Source: Halomonas halocynthiae DSM 14573
GTDB lineage: Bacteria > Pseudomonadota > Gammaproteobacteria > Pseudomonadales > Halomonadaceae
Direction of reading: 5' to 3'
Length of the DNA: 64,000 nt
NCBI RefSeq assembly: GCF_000425725.1
Contig: NZ_KE384439.1
Span: 467,309-531,308 of the forward strand
Positions 27,433 to 37,102 of the stretch are shown one piece after another. Under the pieces are notes generated by a model, which made no database searches, had not been told where the DNA came from, and was given only the letters and a program-made list of their open reading frames with translations. The first letter of the stretch is position 1. Every line of letters begins with the position of its first letter. Position numbers and translations under genes: made by a program.

Positions 27433-28047
27433 TTAGCTTAGCGGACAACTCACCCCGGTGCCTTGCAAACCGCAATAACCACCGGGGTTTTTGTGTAAAT
27501 ATTGCTGATGGTATTCCTCAGCGTAGTAGTAATCATCTAAGGCGATAATTTCCGTCGTTACCGGGCCTTTCCCTGCCCTGGCTAACGCTTGGCTATATGA
27601 CTCACGGCTACGCTCAGCTACTCGCTGTTGGTGGGCATCACACGTCAGAATCATTGAACGGTATTGGGAGCCAATATCGTTACCCTGCCGGTTACCTTGA
27701 GTTGGGTCGTGAGCTTCCCAGAAATGCCCTAACAGTGTTTCAAAATCAATGATCGCTGGGTCGAATACCACACGCACAACCTCAGCATGTCCCGTTTTCC
27801 CAGAGCAGGTTTCATCATACGTTGGGTTAGGCGTGATGCCGCCCGCATAGCCTACCGATGTTACAACAACCCCGGGCAGCTGCCAAAACAGCCGCTCCGC
27901 CCCCCAGAAGCAGCCCAGCCCGAAAACAACGTCCTGCAAGCCTGGAGGCCAGGGGGGCAACATTGACTGACCATTAACCGCATGTACTGCGCTAATGACC
28001 ATCGCTGTATCACGCCCCTCTGGGGCATTTTTACCAAAGTGCAACAT
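27433..28047 (-). CDS. msrA: Peptide methionine-S-sulfoxide reductase MsrA
   Basis: An enzyme of 204 residues that reduces methionine-S-sulfoxide in proteins using thioredoxin. The catalytic cysteine is C46 in [10 protein letters not shown], followed by VGYAGG, the substrate-binding [24 protein letters not shown] stretch (seen at about residues 120-143), and C-terminal recycling cysteines in [13 protein letters not shown]. There is no fused MsrB domain. It is convergent with the ABC importer and lies after tamB on the same strand, 37 bp away. Confidence 0.96.
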   Translation of the reverse strand: MLHFGKNAPEGRDTAMVISAVHAVNGQSMLPPWPPGLQDVVFGLGCFWGAERLFWQLPGVVVTSVGYAGGITPNPTYDETCSGKTGHAEVVRVVFDPAIIDFETLLGHFWEAHDPTQGNRQGNDIGSQYRSMILTCDAHQQRVAERSRESYSQALARAGKGPVTTEIIALDDYYYAEEYHQQYLHKNPGGYCGLQGTGVSCPLS

Positions 28048-28083
28048 CCCACATTTCTCCTGACGAATCGGTGGCTGGCACCT

Positions 28084-31000
28084 TCATTTAAGGGCTCGCG
28101 TAGGCTGTATTTTGGGCGGGTTGCCTGGCAGGCTAAATGTATAGATCAGGTCTACTGCTTGAGCAACGCCGGAGACCGCCTCGACATAGAGGTTATTCAA
28201 GATTTTATAACGCAAGGTTAGTCTGGCAATGGGCGAAAATATCCCAACGCCATAACTCATGCTCAATCTATCGGTTAAATTACCACTGACTTCTACTTGA
28301 CTGTCATCGCCACTACCTGATGTATCTAGGCTAAGATCTTGAATGCCAAACGCTTCGCCTATTGCTCCAACAGCTCCCCCCGCTTTTCCTAATGTCATAC
28401 CAAGCAGCGCGCTCGTCAGAGCATCGCTGGCCCCGCCGCCCTCGCTTGGGCCTCGGCCTTGGAGCAAATAGGAAAGTGCGCTGGCCTCATCAAGCGCTGG
28501 TTCAGAGAAAATCTGAAGGCTAGGATTGCTGGCGAGGCCTGTGACCCTAAGCCCGGCAATGACATTATCGGCAGTACTTGATGGATTACGAATCGCCTCA
28601 AAATCCAATAGCGGCTCTGCTGGAGGACCACTGAAATAAAGTACGCCTTCTCGAATAACCAGGTCTTGACCGAAAGCCTGGAAACGACCGTCTTTGAGCG
28701 TAACGTCTCCGAATAGCTGTAGCGGGCCATTTTTCTGACTCACATCCAGCTTACCAACCAGCTTTGTTTTAAGCCCATAAGCTGACAGCCGCATATCAGG
28801 GCCAAGCGTTAAGCTGACTTGAATATCAGTGACCATACCGGCCTTTCTCACCGCCTCAGCGGTTGTTTCGCCACGCGCCACTAGCTCCTGCCGTAGTCTT
28901 TCCTCGCGGTCTTCCTGCTCTGTAATAATGACTTCATCGGAACTGGGAGAAACCGCCGAGGGCGGTATGCTGCCAATTTCAAGGCGTGACCAGGGAATAT
29001 GAACTTCACCGCGCACGGTCAAACGTGCCGGTGTGGCACGAATTGTTAGGTCCGGAGCAAGCTGCAGTTTACCAAATGCGGGCAACGAGGCTTGTAACGG
29101 TTCATCTCGTGCCTCTAGCGCAGCGGCAACCTGCCATTGGTCCACAGAGGGCCAGCTGGCATTACCCGTAACATTCAGACGACCTGTCTCGCTAGCAATA
29201 AAGCCGTTGATTCTGGCACGATCTCCATTAAGCGCAACGTCCAGTTGGCCATCCTTGATTTCCAAGGGCAGGTCCAGACCACTGGCTTCAAGCTCGGTGA
29301 GCCCGATATTGCCTTGCATTACCGGATTATTGCGATCACCACTAATGCTAACGACACCAGCCAAATTGCCGCCCAGGGCATCCACCCCACCAGCCAATGG
29401 TGCGTATGGCTTAAGTTGAATGTCATCGATTGTCAGTCGGCCTTCCAGAGCGCCCTTACCCATCGGATCAGCAATAGCAAGTTCTACGCGAAGATCTCCC
29501 GTGTCTCCCAGGTTGAGAGCTACCGTGCTATTAATCTTTTCCTGATCCGCATCCAGCTGCACCGTCAACGCGCTACCTGGTACCGTCCATGGTTGCCCAT
29601 AGGCATCTTCACCCGTTATTTCAGCATTGCTGTCTAGTGTAACGTTAGCCTGCCAACGCGCGGCACCGGCTGACCACTGAGCTTGAATTGTGCCTTCAGT
29701 GGTTCCGGTAACACTCCAGCCAGGAGGTAGCGCGGCGTCAGCCAAGTCCATAGGCAGCTCACGAATCTCAAGGTTAGCATTACCGGCATCTGCTGAAGCC
29801 AATAAGGGGTCAATCAAGCAAATAGCGCCGCCCTGTTCACGCTGAATACAAAATGGCTGTAATTCAGCGCTGGATTTAGCCAAGTCAGCATCAAAAACCA
29901 GTGCGTTGCTAAGAGCAAAGCTGCCGTAGGGGGTTTGCGCGTCCAGTCGCTCAAGCTGGCCAGCATAGTGCTGGGCTTGCTGATCCAGTCCGCTTTCCAG
30001 GACGACATCCAAGCGTGTTAGTGGGCCATCACTCTGGCCATCAAGGTCAATTTCCAAGCGGTGATTAGATAACAGACCATCCAGCGCAACCTGTACTGAA
30101 TCAATAGATTGGCCGCCAGCGAACACGTTCTCGGCCAGAAGAGCAAGGTCAATTTCCGGGTCCTTAACGCCAGCTACCTGGCCTTCAACAGTCAGTGAGG
30201 CAATTTGATTGTCGGCAAATATCAGTTGCTGGCCGGCAATATCAATATTCATCTGCGGCGTCTCAAGGCTGCCTGCCGCCTTGATGCTACCTTTGAGTGT
30301 ACCAGCCAGTTCTGGGTACAGTGTATTCAGTGCGGGCATGTCGATGTTGGCTGCAATGTCCATCAACTCCGGTGACACCTTGCCCGACGCGCTCAGATGA
30401 TTTTTTCCCTGATAAAAGTTTAGCGTATCTATCTGCCAGTTCATGCGACTGTCACCGGCAAGTTTAGCGCTTAGTGACAGCGGGTAAGACGCCAGTGTGC
30501 CATCAACTGAGATACCTGGCACTGTGACGCCCCAACCATCATCCCCTTGGTGAAAGCTTACTTCCGCCTGACCATTAAGGCGCCCTTCCAGTCCTTCAAC
30601 AAACGCCTCAGGATTGATGTTATCAAGGGTCAGCGATGCGCTGACATCCAGCGCCTCAGCCCAGCCAACACGGCCGCTACTGGCCAAACTGCCCTCTGCT
30701 ATTCTTACGTTGAGCGGCGCCCAATTAAAGTGTTCCAAATCACCGTTTCCGGTCAGGTCTAGTTGCGTCAAGGGCAGCGACGGCCCTTGAGCTGCCAGGG
30801 CTAGCTGTAATGAGTAGTCAAGCAGTGACCCTTCGGCTGTCAAACGAACATCACGGGCTTCCCAGGGTTCGGCACGTTGACTTTCTGCCGCTTGGTGTTC
30901 TGCACTATTATTCGTAGCCTCTTCCATACCTGGCAGTGGCCATTGCAAGCCAGGGCTCTCGAGTTGGGCATGAAACGGTAGCGTCGGAGCCAGTGCATCT

Positions 31001-32109
31001 AATGTGGCGTCAAGGCGAGCCTGAGCTGGGCCGTTCATCGCTAGCTTGACCGCCAGATCCGATAGATCGCCGCTAAGCTCAAGGCTTACGTCTTCACCAT
31101 TAAGAGCAGGAAAACGCTCAGGAAGAAAGAGTTGGCTGCTCAGTGAAAACTCCAGCGGATAGTTGCCACTAAGGGTTATGTTGCCAGCCAAGCGTGCATC
31201 GGCTTCACGGCTGACAATCGTCAAGGGTTTTATCGTGATCGTTTGACCGCTGGCGCTGACCGCTAGCTCCAGTCGCTCGACACCGTACAAACGTGAGTGC
31301 TCAGATCCGCCTTGCAGTTCAGCATTTTCAACCAACAGGCTAGGAATATTCACGGTTAATGGTAGGTTGATTTCAGGCAATTGAATTCGTGGTTTATCCG
31401 CTAGGTCTAACTGCTGTAGGCCCTCTGCCTCAGCGGCAATAGCCGCAGGCAGCGGCGATTCGACGGCAATTGCCGCATCAATCGCTTGCGCGGAGAGTGC
31501 TGTACCCTCATGTTCCGCATCGCTCAACGCCAATTGTTGGCCCGCGCTTAGAGGCAAGCGTGTGATAAGCCCTGCTAAGCGTGTGGGTAATAGGTCAACC
31601 TGTTGTTGCTGTGCTGTTACCCCACTACTGAACGACGCCCAATAAATGCGTGTACCGTCGGCCAACAATATGTCGATGTCATCCGCCACGATCTCACGCA
31701 ATGCCACGGGAAATGGCAACGTGATATCGCTCATCGCACTTTTCTGTTCAGGCTCGGTGCTTTCTTCACTACTACCCAACCGGATGTCAGCACCCTTTGC
31801 TGCTAAGCGGTCGATGCATACTTTGCCCTGCAACAAGCAGTCGTCAGCCCAGGCCAGCTCAAGGTAGTCAAGATCCACTGCGACAGGGCCTGCAGAGAGA
31901 TGAAAATCGTTGAGTACTAGGGTTTCCAGCGGCGAGCCTTTAACCTCTCCGACTTCAAATAGTCCCAGGCGCTGCCCCTGATTAAACAGAAAAGACGTTC
32001 CCCAGGGCGATAGCCCTAAACCTAACAACAAAGCCAGTAGGCCCAGCAAGGTGATGGGGGCAATAATTAGCAGGCGGGCCAATGCCCATGTCAGTCGACG
32101 TAATCTCAC
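28084..32109 (-). CDS. tamB: Translocation and assembly module inner-membrane protein TamB
   Basis: A protein of 1341 residues with an N-terminal signal-anchor helix (LLIIAPITLLGLLALLLGLGL), a long beta-helical periplasmic region with many short hydrophobic repeats, and the C-terminal DUF490 domain (GVLYFSGPPAEPLLDFEAIRNP, then a hydrophobic end). TamB bridges the periplasm, works with TamA in outer-membrane protein assembly, and is implicated in phospholipid transport to the outer membrane. The likely start is GTG at 32109, 10 bases past the tamA stop; the frame runs farther upstream inside tamA. Confidence 0.94.
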   Translation of the reverse strand: MRLRRLTWALARLLIIAPITLLGLLALLLGLGLSPWGTSFLFNQGQRLGLFEVGEVKGSPLETLVLNDFHLSAGPVAVDLDYLELAWADDCLLQGKVCIDRLAAKGADIRLGSSEESTEPEQKSAMSDITLPFPVALREIVADDIDILLADGTRIYWASFSSGVTAQQQQVDLLPTRLAGLITRLPLSAGQQLALSDAEHEGTALSAQAIDAAIAVESPLPAAIAAEAEGLQQLDLADKPRIQLPEINLPLTVNIPSLLVENAELQGGSEHSRLYGVERLELAVSASGQTITIKPLTIVSREADARLAGNITLSGNYPLEFSLSSQLFLPERFPALNGEDVSLELSGDLSDLAVKLAMNGPAQARLDATLDALAPTLPFHAQLESPGLQWPLPGMEEATNNSAEHQAAESQRAEPWEARDVRLTAEGSLLDYSLQLALAAQGPSLPLTQLDLTGNGDLEHFNWAPLNVRIAEGSLASSGRVGWAEALDVSASLTLDNINPEAFVEGLEGRLNGQAEVSFHQGDDGWGVTVPGISVDGTLASYPLSLSAKLAGDSRMNWQIDTLNFYQGKNHLSASGKVSPELMDIAANIDMPALNTLYPELAGTLKGSIKAAGSLETPQMNIDIAGQQLIFADNQIASLTVEGQVAGVKDPEIDLALLAENVFAGGQSIDSVQVALDGLLSNHRLEIDLDGQSDGPLTRLDVVLESGLDQQAQHYAGQLERLDAQTPYGSFALSNALVFDADLAKSSAELQPFCIQREQGGAICLIDPLLASADAGNANLEIRELPMDLADAALPPGWSVTGTTEGTIQAQWSAGAARWQANVTLDSNAEITGEDAYGQPWTVPGSALTVQLDADQEKINSTVALNLGDTGDLRVELAIADPMGKGALEGRLTIDDIQLKPYAPLAGGVDALGGNLAGVVSISGDRNNPVMQGNIGLTELEASGLDLPLEIKDGQLDVALNGDRARINGFIASETGRLNVTGNASWPSVDQWQVAAALEARDEPLQASLPAFGKLQLAPDLTIRATPARLTVRGEVHIPWSRLEIGSIPPSAVSPSSDEVIITEQEDREERLRQELVARGETTAEAVRKAGMVTDIQVSLTLGPDMRLSAYGLKTKLVGKLDVSQKNGPLQLFGDVTLKDGRFQAFGQDLVIREGVLYFSGPPAEPLLDFEAIRNPSSTADNVIAGLRVTGLASNPSLQIFSEPALDEASALSYLLQGRGPSEGGGASDALTSALLGMTLGKAGGAVGAIGEAFGIQDLSLDTSGSGDDSQVEVSGNLTDRLSMSYGVGIFSPIARLTLRYKILNNLYVEAVSGVAQAVDLIYTFSLPGNPPKIQPTRALK

Positions 32110-32119
32110 AATAGCTGTC

Positions 32120-33988
32120 TCAGAATTCTGGGCCAATGGCAAAGTGAATGCGGAAGTTGTCGTCGTTATCAAACGGATGTGCAACGTCAAATCGAATGGG
32201 GCCAACGGGTGAGATCCAGCGTACACCTAAACCGGCACCGGTATACAGGTCGTCAGGTGCCCATTTAGTGAAAGCATCTCCCGTATCAATAAAGCTGGCC
32301 AACCACCATTTTCCAGTTAGTCTGCGCTGGGCTTCGAGACTTGCAACGAAACGCTGCTGACCGCCGATAAGGCGCCCTTTGCTATCTCTTGGGGATAAGC
32401 TTTCGTAAGAATACCCTCGTACACTGTTATCCCCGCCAGCAAAGAAGCGCAATGATGAGGGAATATTACTGAAGTCGTCTGTTTCGATGGCACCTACATT
32501 CATTCGTGCAATGAAACGGTTGTTGTCTCCCAGCATCCGTATCCATTGGGTATCACCATTGAGGCGGAAAAAGTCAGCATCAGACCCCCAGGCCTTGTTG
32601 GAGTACTGCAGGGTGAGCTGCTGGCTATCCCCCCAGGTGGGGAAGTTCGGATGTTTGGTACGACTACGGCTCCAGCGCACCCCAGGGTATAGGAGCAGCA
32701 CTTGGTTCTTCTCTCCCGCCAAGGTGAAGTCTTCATAAGTTGCCCGCAAATAAATGGTTTGTTCCCAGTCGTTAGCGAACGTCCAGTGGCGGCCAAATTC
32801 AACACTGGCTTCCAGTGTTTTGATGTCATTGTTGTCTTGGTTGCGAAGCCCGTATTGAAGGCGGTAGCTGTCACGCAGCGGATCCTTTAGCGGCATCCGG
32901 TATTCGCCGGTGAATTTCTGCTCCGGCCCCGAGACATAAAGATCATGATTCAGGCTGTGGCCATAACGATTAACCCACGGCTGGTTCCAGCTCATCCGCG
33001 CACGCGGGCCCACATCGGTAGAAAACCCAACGCCAAACTCGAACTGGTGGCGGTCAGCCGGTGCAAGTACGACATCAATTGGAATACTGGGTGGACCAAC
33101 CTGCATAACATGGGTGGCCGCCAGAATCGCATCACTGGTCAGCTGAGGCTGCTGGGGGGAGGGCTCGACGCCATTCACATCCAGCTCATTATAGAACCCT
33201 AACTCCTGAGGCGGTAAAGCCAGCTGTCCGGTATCCAAGCGCGGCTTAACGCTGATCAGGCTAAACCAGCGGGTTTGAGCCAAGTCTTGACTGAGTTTGG
33301 CAATGTCACTCGCTAAATAGAAGTCGCCAGTATGATAGGGAAGCAAGTTGGACAGTCGCTCTATCTCAATATGGCTACCATGGAACAAGGTGTCGCCGAA
33401 GTGGTAACGCTCACCACTATTCAGGTCTAAATAAAGCCGAGCACTGTTCTCCCATGGCCGTATTTCCATGCGGTGCTCAAGAAGGTCCCAGTCGAAATAC
33501 CCTTTCTGTAGTGATAATGACGTAAACTTTTCGCGCAACGCGTCGTAGGGGGCGTGCTCCAGTATGTCGCCTTTTTTCTGGGGGTAGGCATCAAGAGCAC
33601 TGATAAACGAGGGGTCACTCTTGGCATCGCCCTGAATGGAGAAGTCGATAACCTGAATCCGCACCGGCTCGCCTGGTTTAATACTGACCTTGGCTTGTTT
33701 TTCCTGCAGGGTGACCTCGACTTCCGGCGCGTAGTAACCGAAAGGTCGCATGGCGGTTTTCGTCAACCGCTCAATTTCACCCACTAACCGTTCAGGGCTA
33801 TATGCCTGAGATTTGATAGGGTCGAGATAGATTTTGACGTTGTTCTCTACCGCTTCGTCAACACCTGTCACTTCGGCATCTATGGCTAGCGCCGACTGAT
33901 GATGCATTACACTGACGAGGACCAGACTCGCCACTGCTGCGTTACAAGCGAGTCGCTGCAGAGAGTTTTGAGCACGTAGGGGCGTCAC
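32120..33988 (-). CDS. tamA: Translocation and assembly module outer-membrane protein TamA
   Basis: An Omp85-superfamily protein of 622 residues. It has a signal peptide (to about residue 36), three POTRA domains (about 37-270) and a 16-strand barrel. The barrel includes FGVGFSTDVGPRARMSWNQPWVNRYGHSL, seen at about residues 316-344, and the loop 6 motif FFAGGDNSVRGYSYESLSPRD, near residues 519-539. It ends in phenylalanine, as outer-membrane barrels do. Between POTRA3 and the barrel it has an extra linker of about 40 residues with prolines and glutamines. The ATG overlaps the upstream coiled-coil gene by four bases. Confidence 0.93.
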   Translation of the reverse strand: MTPLRAQNSLQRLACNAAVASLVLVSVMHHQSALAIDAEVTGVDEAVENNVKIYLDPIKSQAYSPERLVGEIERLTKTAMRPFGYYAPEVEVTLQEKQAKVSIKPGEPVRIQVIDFSIQGDAKSDPSFISALDAYPQKKGDILEHAPYDALREKFTSLSLQKGYFDWDLLEHRMEIRPWENSARLYLDLNSGERYHFGDTLFHGSHIEIERLSNLLPYHTGDFYLASDIAKLSQDLAQTRWFSLISVKPRLDTGQLALPPQELGFYNELDVNGVEPSPQQPQLTSDAILAATHVMQVGPPSIPIDVVLAPADRHQFEFGVGFSTDVGPRARMSWNQPWVNRYGHSLNHDLYVSGPEQKFTGEYRMPLKDPLRDSYRLQYGLRNQDNNDIKTLEASVEFGRHWTFANDWEQTIYLRATYEDFTLAGEKNQVLLLYPGVRWSRSRTKHPNFPTWGDSQQLTLQYSNKAWGSDADFFRLNGDTQWIRMLGDNNRFIARMNVGAIETDDFSNIPSSLRFFAGGDNSVRGYSYESLSPRDSKGRLIGGQQRFVASLEAQRRLTGKWWLASFIDTGDAFTKWAPDDLYTGAGLGVRWISPVGPIRFDVAHPFDNDDNFRIHFAIGPEF

Positions 33989-34803
33989 TGTGCCATACCC
34001 TCCAGTTGGGCATTGATAACCAGTTGTGTCTGGCGCATTTCTCTGACCTGCTGTGCTAGTGCATCAAGGCGTTGCACCTGTTGTTCGCCACGCGTAAGGC
34101 GCTCATTCAACTGTGTTTGAATGGCGTCGATGTGTTCAGCCATATTTTCCTGCTGTTTCTGATAGTCGGGCATACGCTCTATCACGGGATCCAAATGGTT
34201 ACTCACACTTTCCTGTAACCCGCTTATTTGTTGTTGCTGTGTTCGCTGCCGCTGACGAAGCGTCTGTTGCTCCGCGGCTAACGTATCACGATGTTCTTTA
34301 CTTATCTTCTCGAAAGCGGCCAGCGATGTTTGAATCGCAGAAATTCGCCGATCAAGCGACGCTGATACGGCTCCTTCATGCTCACTGTCGTCGCGGCGCT
34401 GCTGAATGCGTGCCTCAACACTATCAAACGCCTGAGCAACAGAAGCTAAGCGTGCCTCAACGTCTTCAGAATAACGACCTTGTTCGCTTTCAAAGCGGTC
34501 AAACCTCGCCGCTAACCGGCTGATTTCATCGTTATACTGGCGCTCACTTTCACGTTCGCCAGCCTGCTGTGCGACCAAGTTGGAGAGCTCTCCCTGCATG
34601 GTTTCCAACTGTTGCTCAAGCTGCTGAGAATACCACCACCCATAAGCAGCTAGCGATGAGAGTGTTGCCAACAACACACAACAAAGAAGCCATAGCGGCC
34701 ATAGTCGTGGCCGTTGGAAACGATATGGCCGTTGACTCAGGCTGGCTTGTGGATCTGGCACAATAGGTCGCGCCTTTGGCGATAGCTCAGAATGCTCAGC
34801 CAT
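33985..34803 (-). CDS. Single-pass membrane coiled-coil protein, first gene of the tam operon
   Basis: A protein of 272 residues. A 35-residue cytoplasmic, proline- and arginine-rich N-terminus is followed by one hydrophobic helix (LWPLWLLCCVLLATLSSLAAYGWW, about residues 34-57). About 210 residues then show continuous heptad-like helix rich in Q, E, R and L, predicted to be periplasmic coiled coil. The ATG has AGGAG eight bases upstream. Its stop overlaps the tamA start (ATGA), so the two are translationally coupled. I do not recognise a named family. A structural or spacer role in the Tam envelope machinery is inferred from context only. Confidence 0.8.
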   Translation of the reverse strand: MAEHSELSPKARPIVPDPQASLSQRPYRFQRPRLWPLWLLCCVLLATLSSLAAYGWWYSQQLEQQLETMQGELSNLVAQQAGERESERQYNDEISRLAARFDRFESEQGRYSEDVEARLASVAQAFDSVEARIQQRRDDSEHEGAVSASLDRRISAIQTSLAAFEKISKEHRDTLAAEQQTLRQRQRTQQQQISGLQESVSNHLDPVIERMPDYQKQQENMAEHIDAIQTQLNERLTRGEQQVQRLDALAQQVREMRQTQLVINAQLEGMAQ

Positions 34804-35113
34804 GACAGTCTCCTAGTCTCAGGGTGTGGTCAGGAAAAACAATAACGATGGACTCATTCGATTGACAACATATGTAAATTCAGCCGCTGAATCAGAATTG
34901 GCGGACCTCCAGACGAGTGTTATGATATTTAATGAAATCGAAAACCACATACTCTACTGAATAGTGTAAGGTTTTTTTAACAACGCAGCGAACTGACTAG
35001 CACAGCATATAAGCCTAGCTGGGTTGATCGCTAGCGTCATATGACACAACATGCGTTGGAACATGGGGTGTAACGAAAACTACACTCCCCCATTGATGAT
35101 GAGGAGAATAACG
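34804..35113. other. Divergent intergenic region between the tam operon and sodB
   Basis: About 310 bases without a gene. It holds the putative sodB promoter (34898-34926), the palindrome GTCATATGAC (35036-35045), a possible hairpin GGGGTGTA/TACACTCCCC just before the sodB ribosome site (35065-35090), and a T-run at 34972-34978. I see no RNA gene. Confidence 0.6.
34898..34926 (+). promoter_or_regulatory. Putative sigma70 promoter of sodB
   Basis: TTGGCG (34898-34903), a 17-base spacer and TATGAT (34921-34926). This would give a leader of about 180 bases before the sodB ATG. Confidence 0.5.
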
Positions 35114-35692
35114 ATGGCATTTGAACTGCCCGCACTTCCCTACGAAAAAAATGCTCTTGAACCGCATATTTCTGCTGAGACGCTGGAATATCACCACGGC
35201 AAACACCACCAGGCCTACGTCACAAAGCTTAACGAGCTGACCGAAGGTACGGATAACGCCAACAAGTCACTCGAAGAGATTATCAAGACATCTTCTGGTG
35301 GCCTATTCAACCAGGCAGCTCAAGTCTGGAACCACACTTTCTACTGGCACTGCCTTTCTCCCAACGGTGGTGGCGAGCCGACGGGGGCTCTGGCAGATGC
35401 GATTAACGCCAAATTTGGTTCGTTTGCTGAATTCAAAGAAGCCTTCAATGCCAAAGCAGTAGGTAATTTCGGTTCTGGCTGGACGTGGCTGATCAAAACA
35501 GCAGACGGTGGTGTGGATCTTGCCAACACCGACGACGCTGACTGCCCGATCGCCCATGACCAAACGCCGCTGATGACAATTGATGTGTGGGAGCATGCGT
35601 ATTACATCGATTATCGTAATGCGCGTCCGAAGTACCTTGAGCACGTGTGGAACGTGCTGAACTGGGACTTCGTTGCCAAGAATTTTGGCTAA
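35114..35692 (+). CDS. sodB: Superoxide dismutase, Fe-type
   Basis: A cytoplasmic enzyme of 192 residues. Metal ligands are H27 ([12 protein letters not shown]), H74 (WNHTFYW), D157 and H161 ([13 protein letters not shown]). The sequence [19 protein letters not shown] is characteristic of the iron form, as is the Gln in the GGLFNQ context. The ATG at 35114 is preceded by GAGGAG. It is monocistronic with a long leader and closed by a terminator shared with the convergent ugd-like gene. Confidence 0.95.
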   Translation: MAFELPALPYEKNALEPHISAETLEYHHGKHHQAYVTKLNELTEGTDNANKSLEEIIKTSSGGLFNQAAQVWNHTFYWHCLSPNGGGEPTGALADAINAKFGSFAEFKEAFNAKAVGNFGSGWTWLIKTADGGVDLANTDDADCPIAHDQTPLMTIDVWEHAYYIDYRNARPKYLEHVWNVLNWDFVAKNFG

Positions 35693-35759
35693 ATAACGTG
35701 AGTTAAAAAGACATTAGCCACAAGAGTTTTGGTTAATGTGTGGCAAGTAAGCCGCCTCT

Positions 35760-35798
35760 AAAACGACCTCACTTATCACCTATTGGCGAGGTCGTTTT
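35760..35798. terminator. Bidirectional terminator between sodB and the ugd-like gene
   Basis: AAAACGACCTC (35760-35770) and GAGGTCGTTTT (35788-35798) form an 11-bp stem with built-in A/T tracts on both sides, suited to both convergent genes. Confidence 0.88.
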
Positions 35799-35806
35799 AA
35801 TACGTG

Positions 35807-37099
35807 TTACTCACCTGACGGCGGATCAGCTCGGCGACCAATGCCGCGATAGTGTAAGCCGACGCTAGCCACGTGGCCTGGATCGTAGATGTTGCGGCCA
35901 TCCAGCAGTAGCTTTCCCTTTAATGCACTAGCGAGAGTTTGCCAATCGGGATTCCAGTAAGCCTTCCACTCAGTGACCAGCATAAGCACGTCCGCGCCCT
36001 GCAGCGCATCCATAGGGTCGCTTGCATACAGAGTTAACTGCGGGTGGTCACCAAATTTATCCTGAAGGGCCGGCACAGCGGCGGGATCATGCAACTGAAC
36101 TTGGGCACCTTGCGCCCATAGCGCATCAAGTAATGGCAAGACCGGCGCATGATCAATGCGGGCGGTACCAGGCTTGAAGGCGGCTCCCCAGATAGCGACA
36201 ACACACCCTTCTAGCTTGCCTTGATAGTGGTGCCATAGCCTGCGAAAAAGCGCTTCTTTTTTCTGCTCGTTGATATCCAGTACGCGGTCGAGTAACGCCG
36301 AATGACGCCCCGTCGTATTCTGGGCATCGGCTAGGCGCATCAGGTCACGTGAAAAGCTGGGTCCGCCAAAACCGCAGCCAGGGTAAAGATACTCATAGCC
36401 GATACGGCTGTCTGACCCCATGCCTTGACGAACATACTCCACATCAACATCCAAGCTATCAGCCAGCCCTGCAATTTCATTCATGTAGCTAATTCGTGTG
36501 GCCAGCATCCCGTTAATAGCTAGCTTGGTCAGCTCGGCAGCACGGCGTGGCATGCGATGAAAAATGTCGCTGCGGCGATTAAAAGCCCGCAAAACTTCCC
36601 GTACGGTTGCTTCTGCGTTGTCGTTATCACAGCCAAGCAGCCAGCGTGCGGGGCGGGTAAACGAGTCCCAGGCACGCCCTTCTTCGATCAGGTCAGGTAG
36701 TGATACAGCGCGCCCGCTTTGAGCCATTAGCGATTCAAGCTGTTCGGTCTCGCCCACAGGAAACGTAGAGTTATTTACTAATACAGCGGCTTCACTGAGC
36801 TGCGTTGCACTGCTGAGAACAATCTCAACAGCTTGGTCACGCTGCTCCGGTGACAGTGCAAGCCACAGTATGTCCTGAGGTACATCAGTGGCAGACCCCA
36901 TAAACTGAAGACGGCCGCTGTGTATGGCTTCTTCAAGCCGTTCCATTAACTGGGGCTCACTGGCCAACCATTTGCTGGTAGAGAGTTGCTGCCAGCTTTT
37001 ACCGTTCAGCAAGTGCCAAGTCACTTGGTGCCCTACCCAAGCTAAGGCGGCGGCGGCTGTTGCTGTGGCTAACTCATTACCGCATATTATAATACGCAT
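35807..37099 (-). CDS. UDP-glucose/GDP-mannose dehydrogenase-family protein lacking key residues
   Basis: A protein of 430 residues, collinear with UDP-glucose 6-dehydrogenases: NNSTFPVGETE, the central helix LTKLAINGMLATRISYMNE with its lysine, PGCGFGG, and the C-terminal AAFKPGTARIDHAP. Two hallmarks are missing. The N-terminal Rossmann loop reads ICGNELATATAA instead of GxGYVG. The catalytic site reads GGPSFSRD (245-252) instead of GGSCFPKD, so the nucleophilic cysteine is S248 and the following lysine is arginine. The reading frame is intact. Its ATG lies three bases after galU, whose product is the substrate of true family members. It may be a divergent, regulatory or inactive homologue. 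Confidence 0.85.
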   Translation of the reverse strand: MRIIICGNELATATAAAALAWVGHQVTWHLLNGKSWQQLSTSKWLASEPQLMERLEEAIHSGRLQFMGSATDVPQDILWLALSPEQRDQAVEIVLSSATQLSEAAVLVNNSTFPVGETEQLESLMAQSGRAVSLPDLIEEGRAWDSFTRPARWLLGCDNDNAEATVREVLRAFNRRSDIFHRMPRRAAELTKLAINGMLATRISYMNEIAGLADSLDVDVEYVRQGMGSDSRIGYEYLYPGCGFGGPSFSRDLMRLADAQNTTGRHSALLDRVLDINEQKKEALFRRLWHHYQGKLEGCVVAIWGAAFKPGTARIDHAPVLPLLDALWAQGAQVQLHDPAAVPALQDKFGDHPQLTLYASDPMDALQGADVLMLVTEWKAYWNPDWQTLASALKGKLLLDGRNIYDPGHVASVGLHYRGIGRRADPPSGE

Positions 37100-37102
37100 G
37101 CA

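Noticed and set aside
30547..31867. Several 60-75 codon frames opposite tamB
   Set aside because: Antisense shadows without start signals or conserved features.
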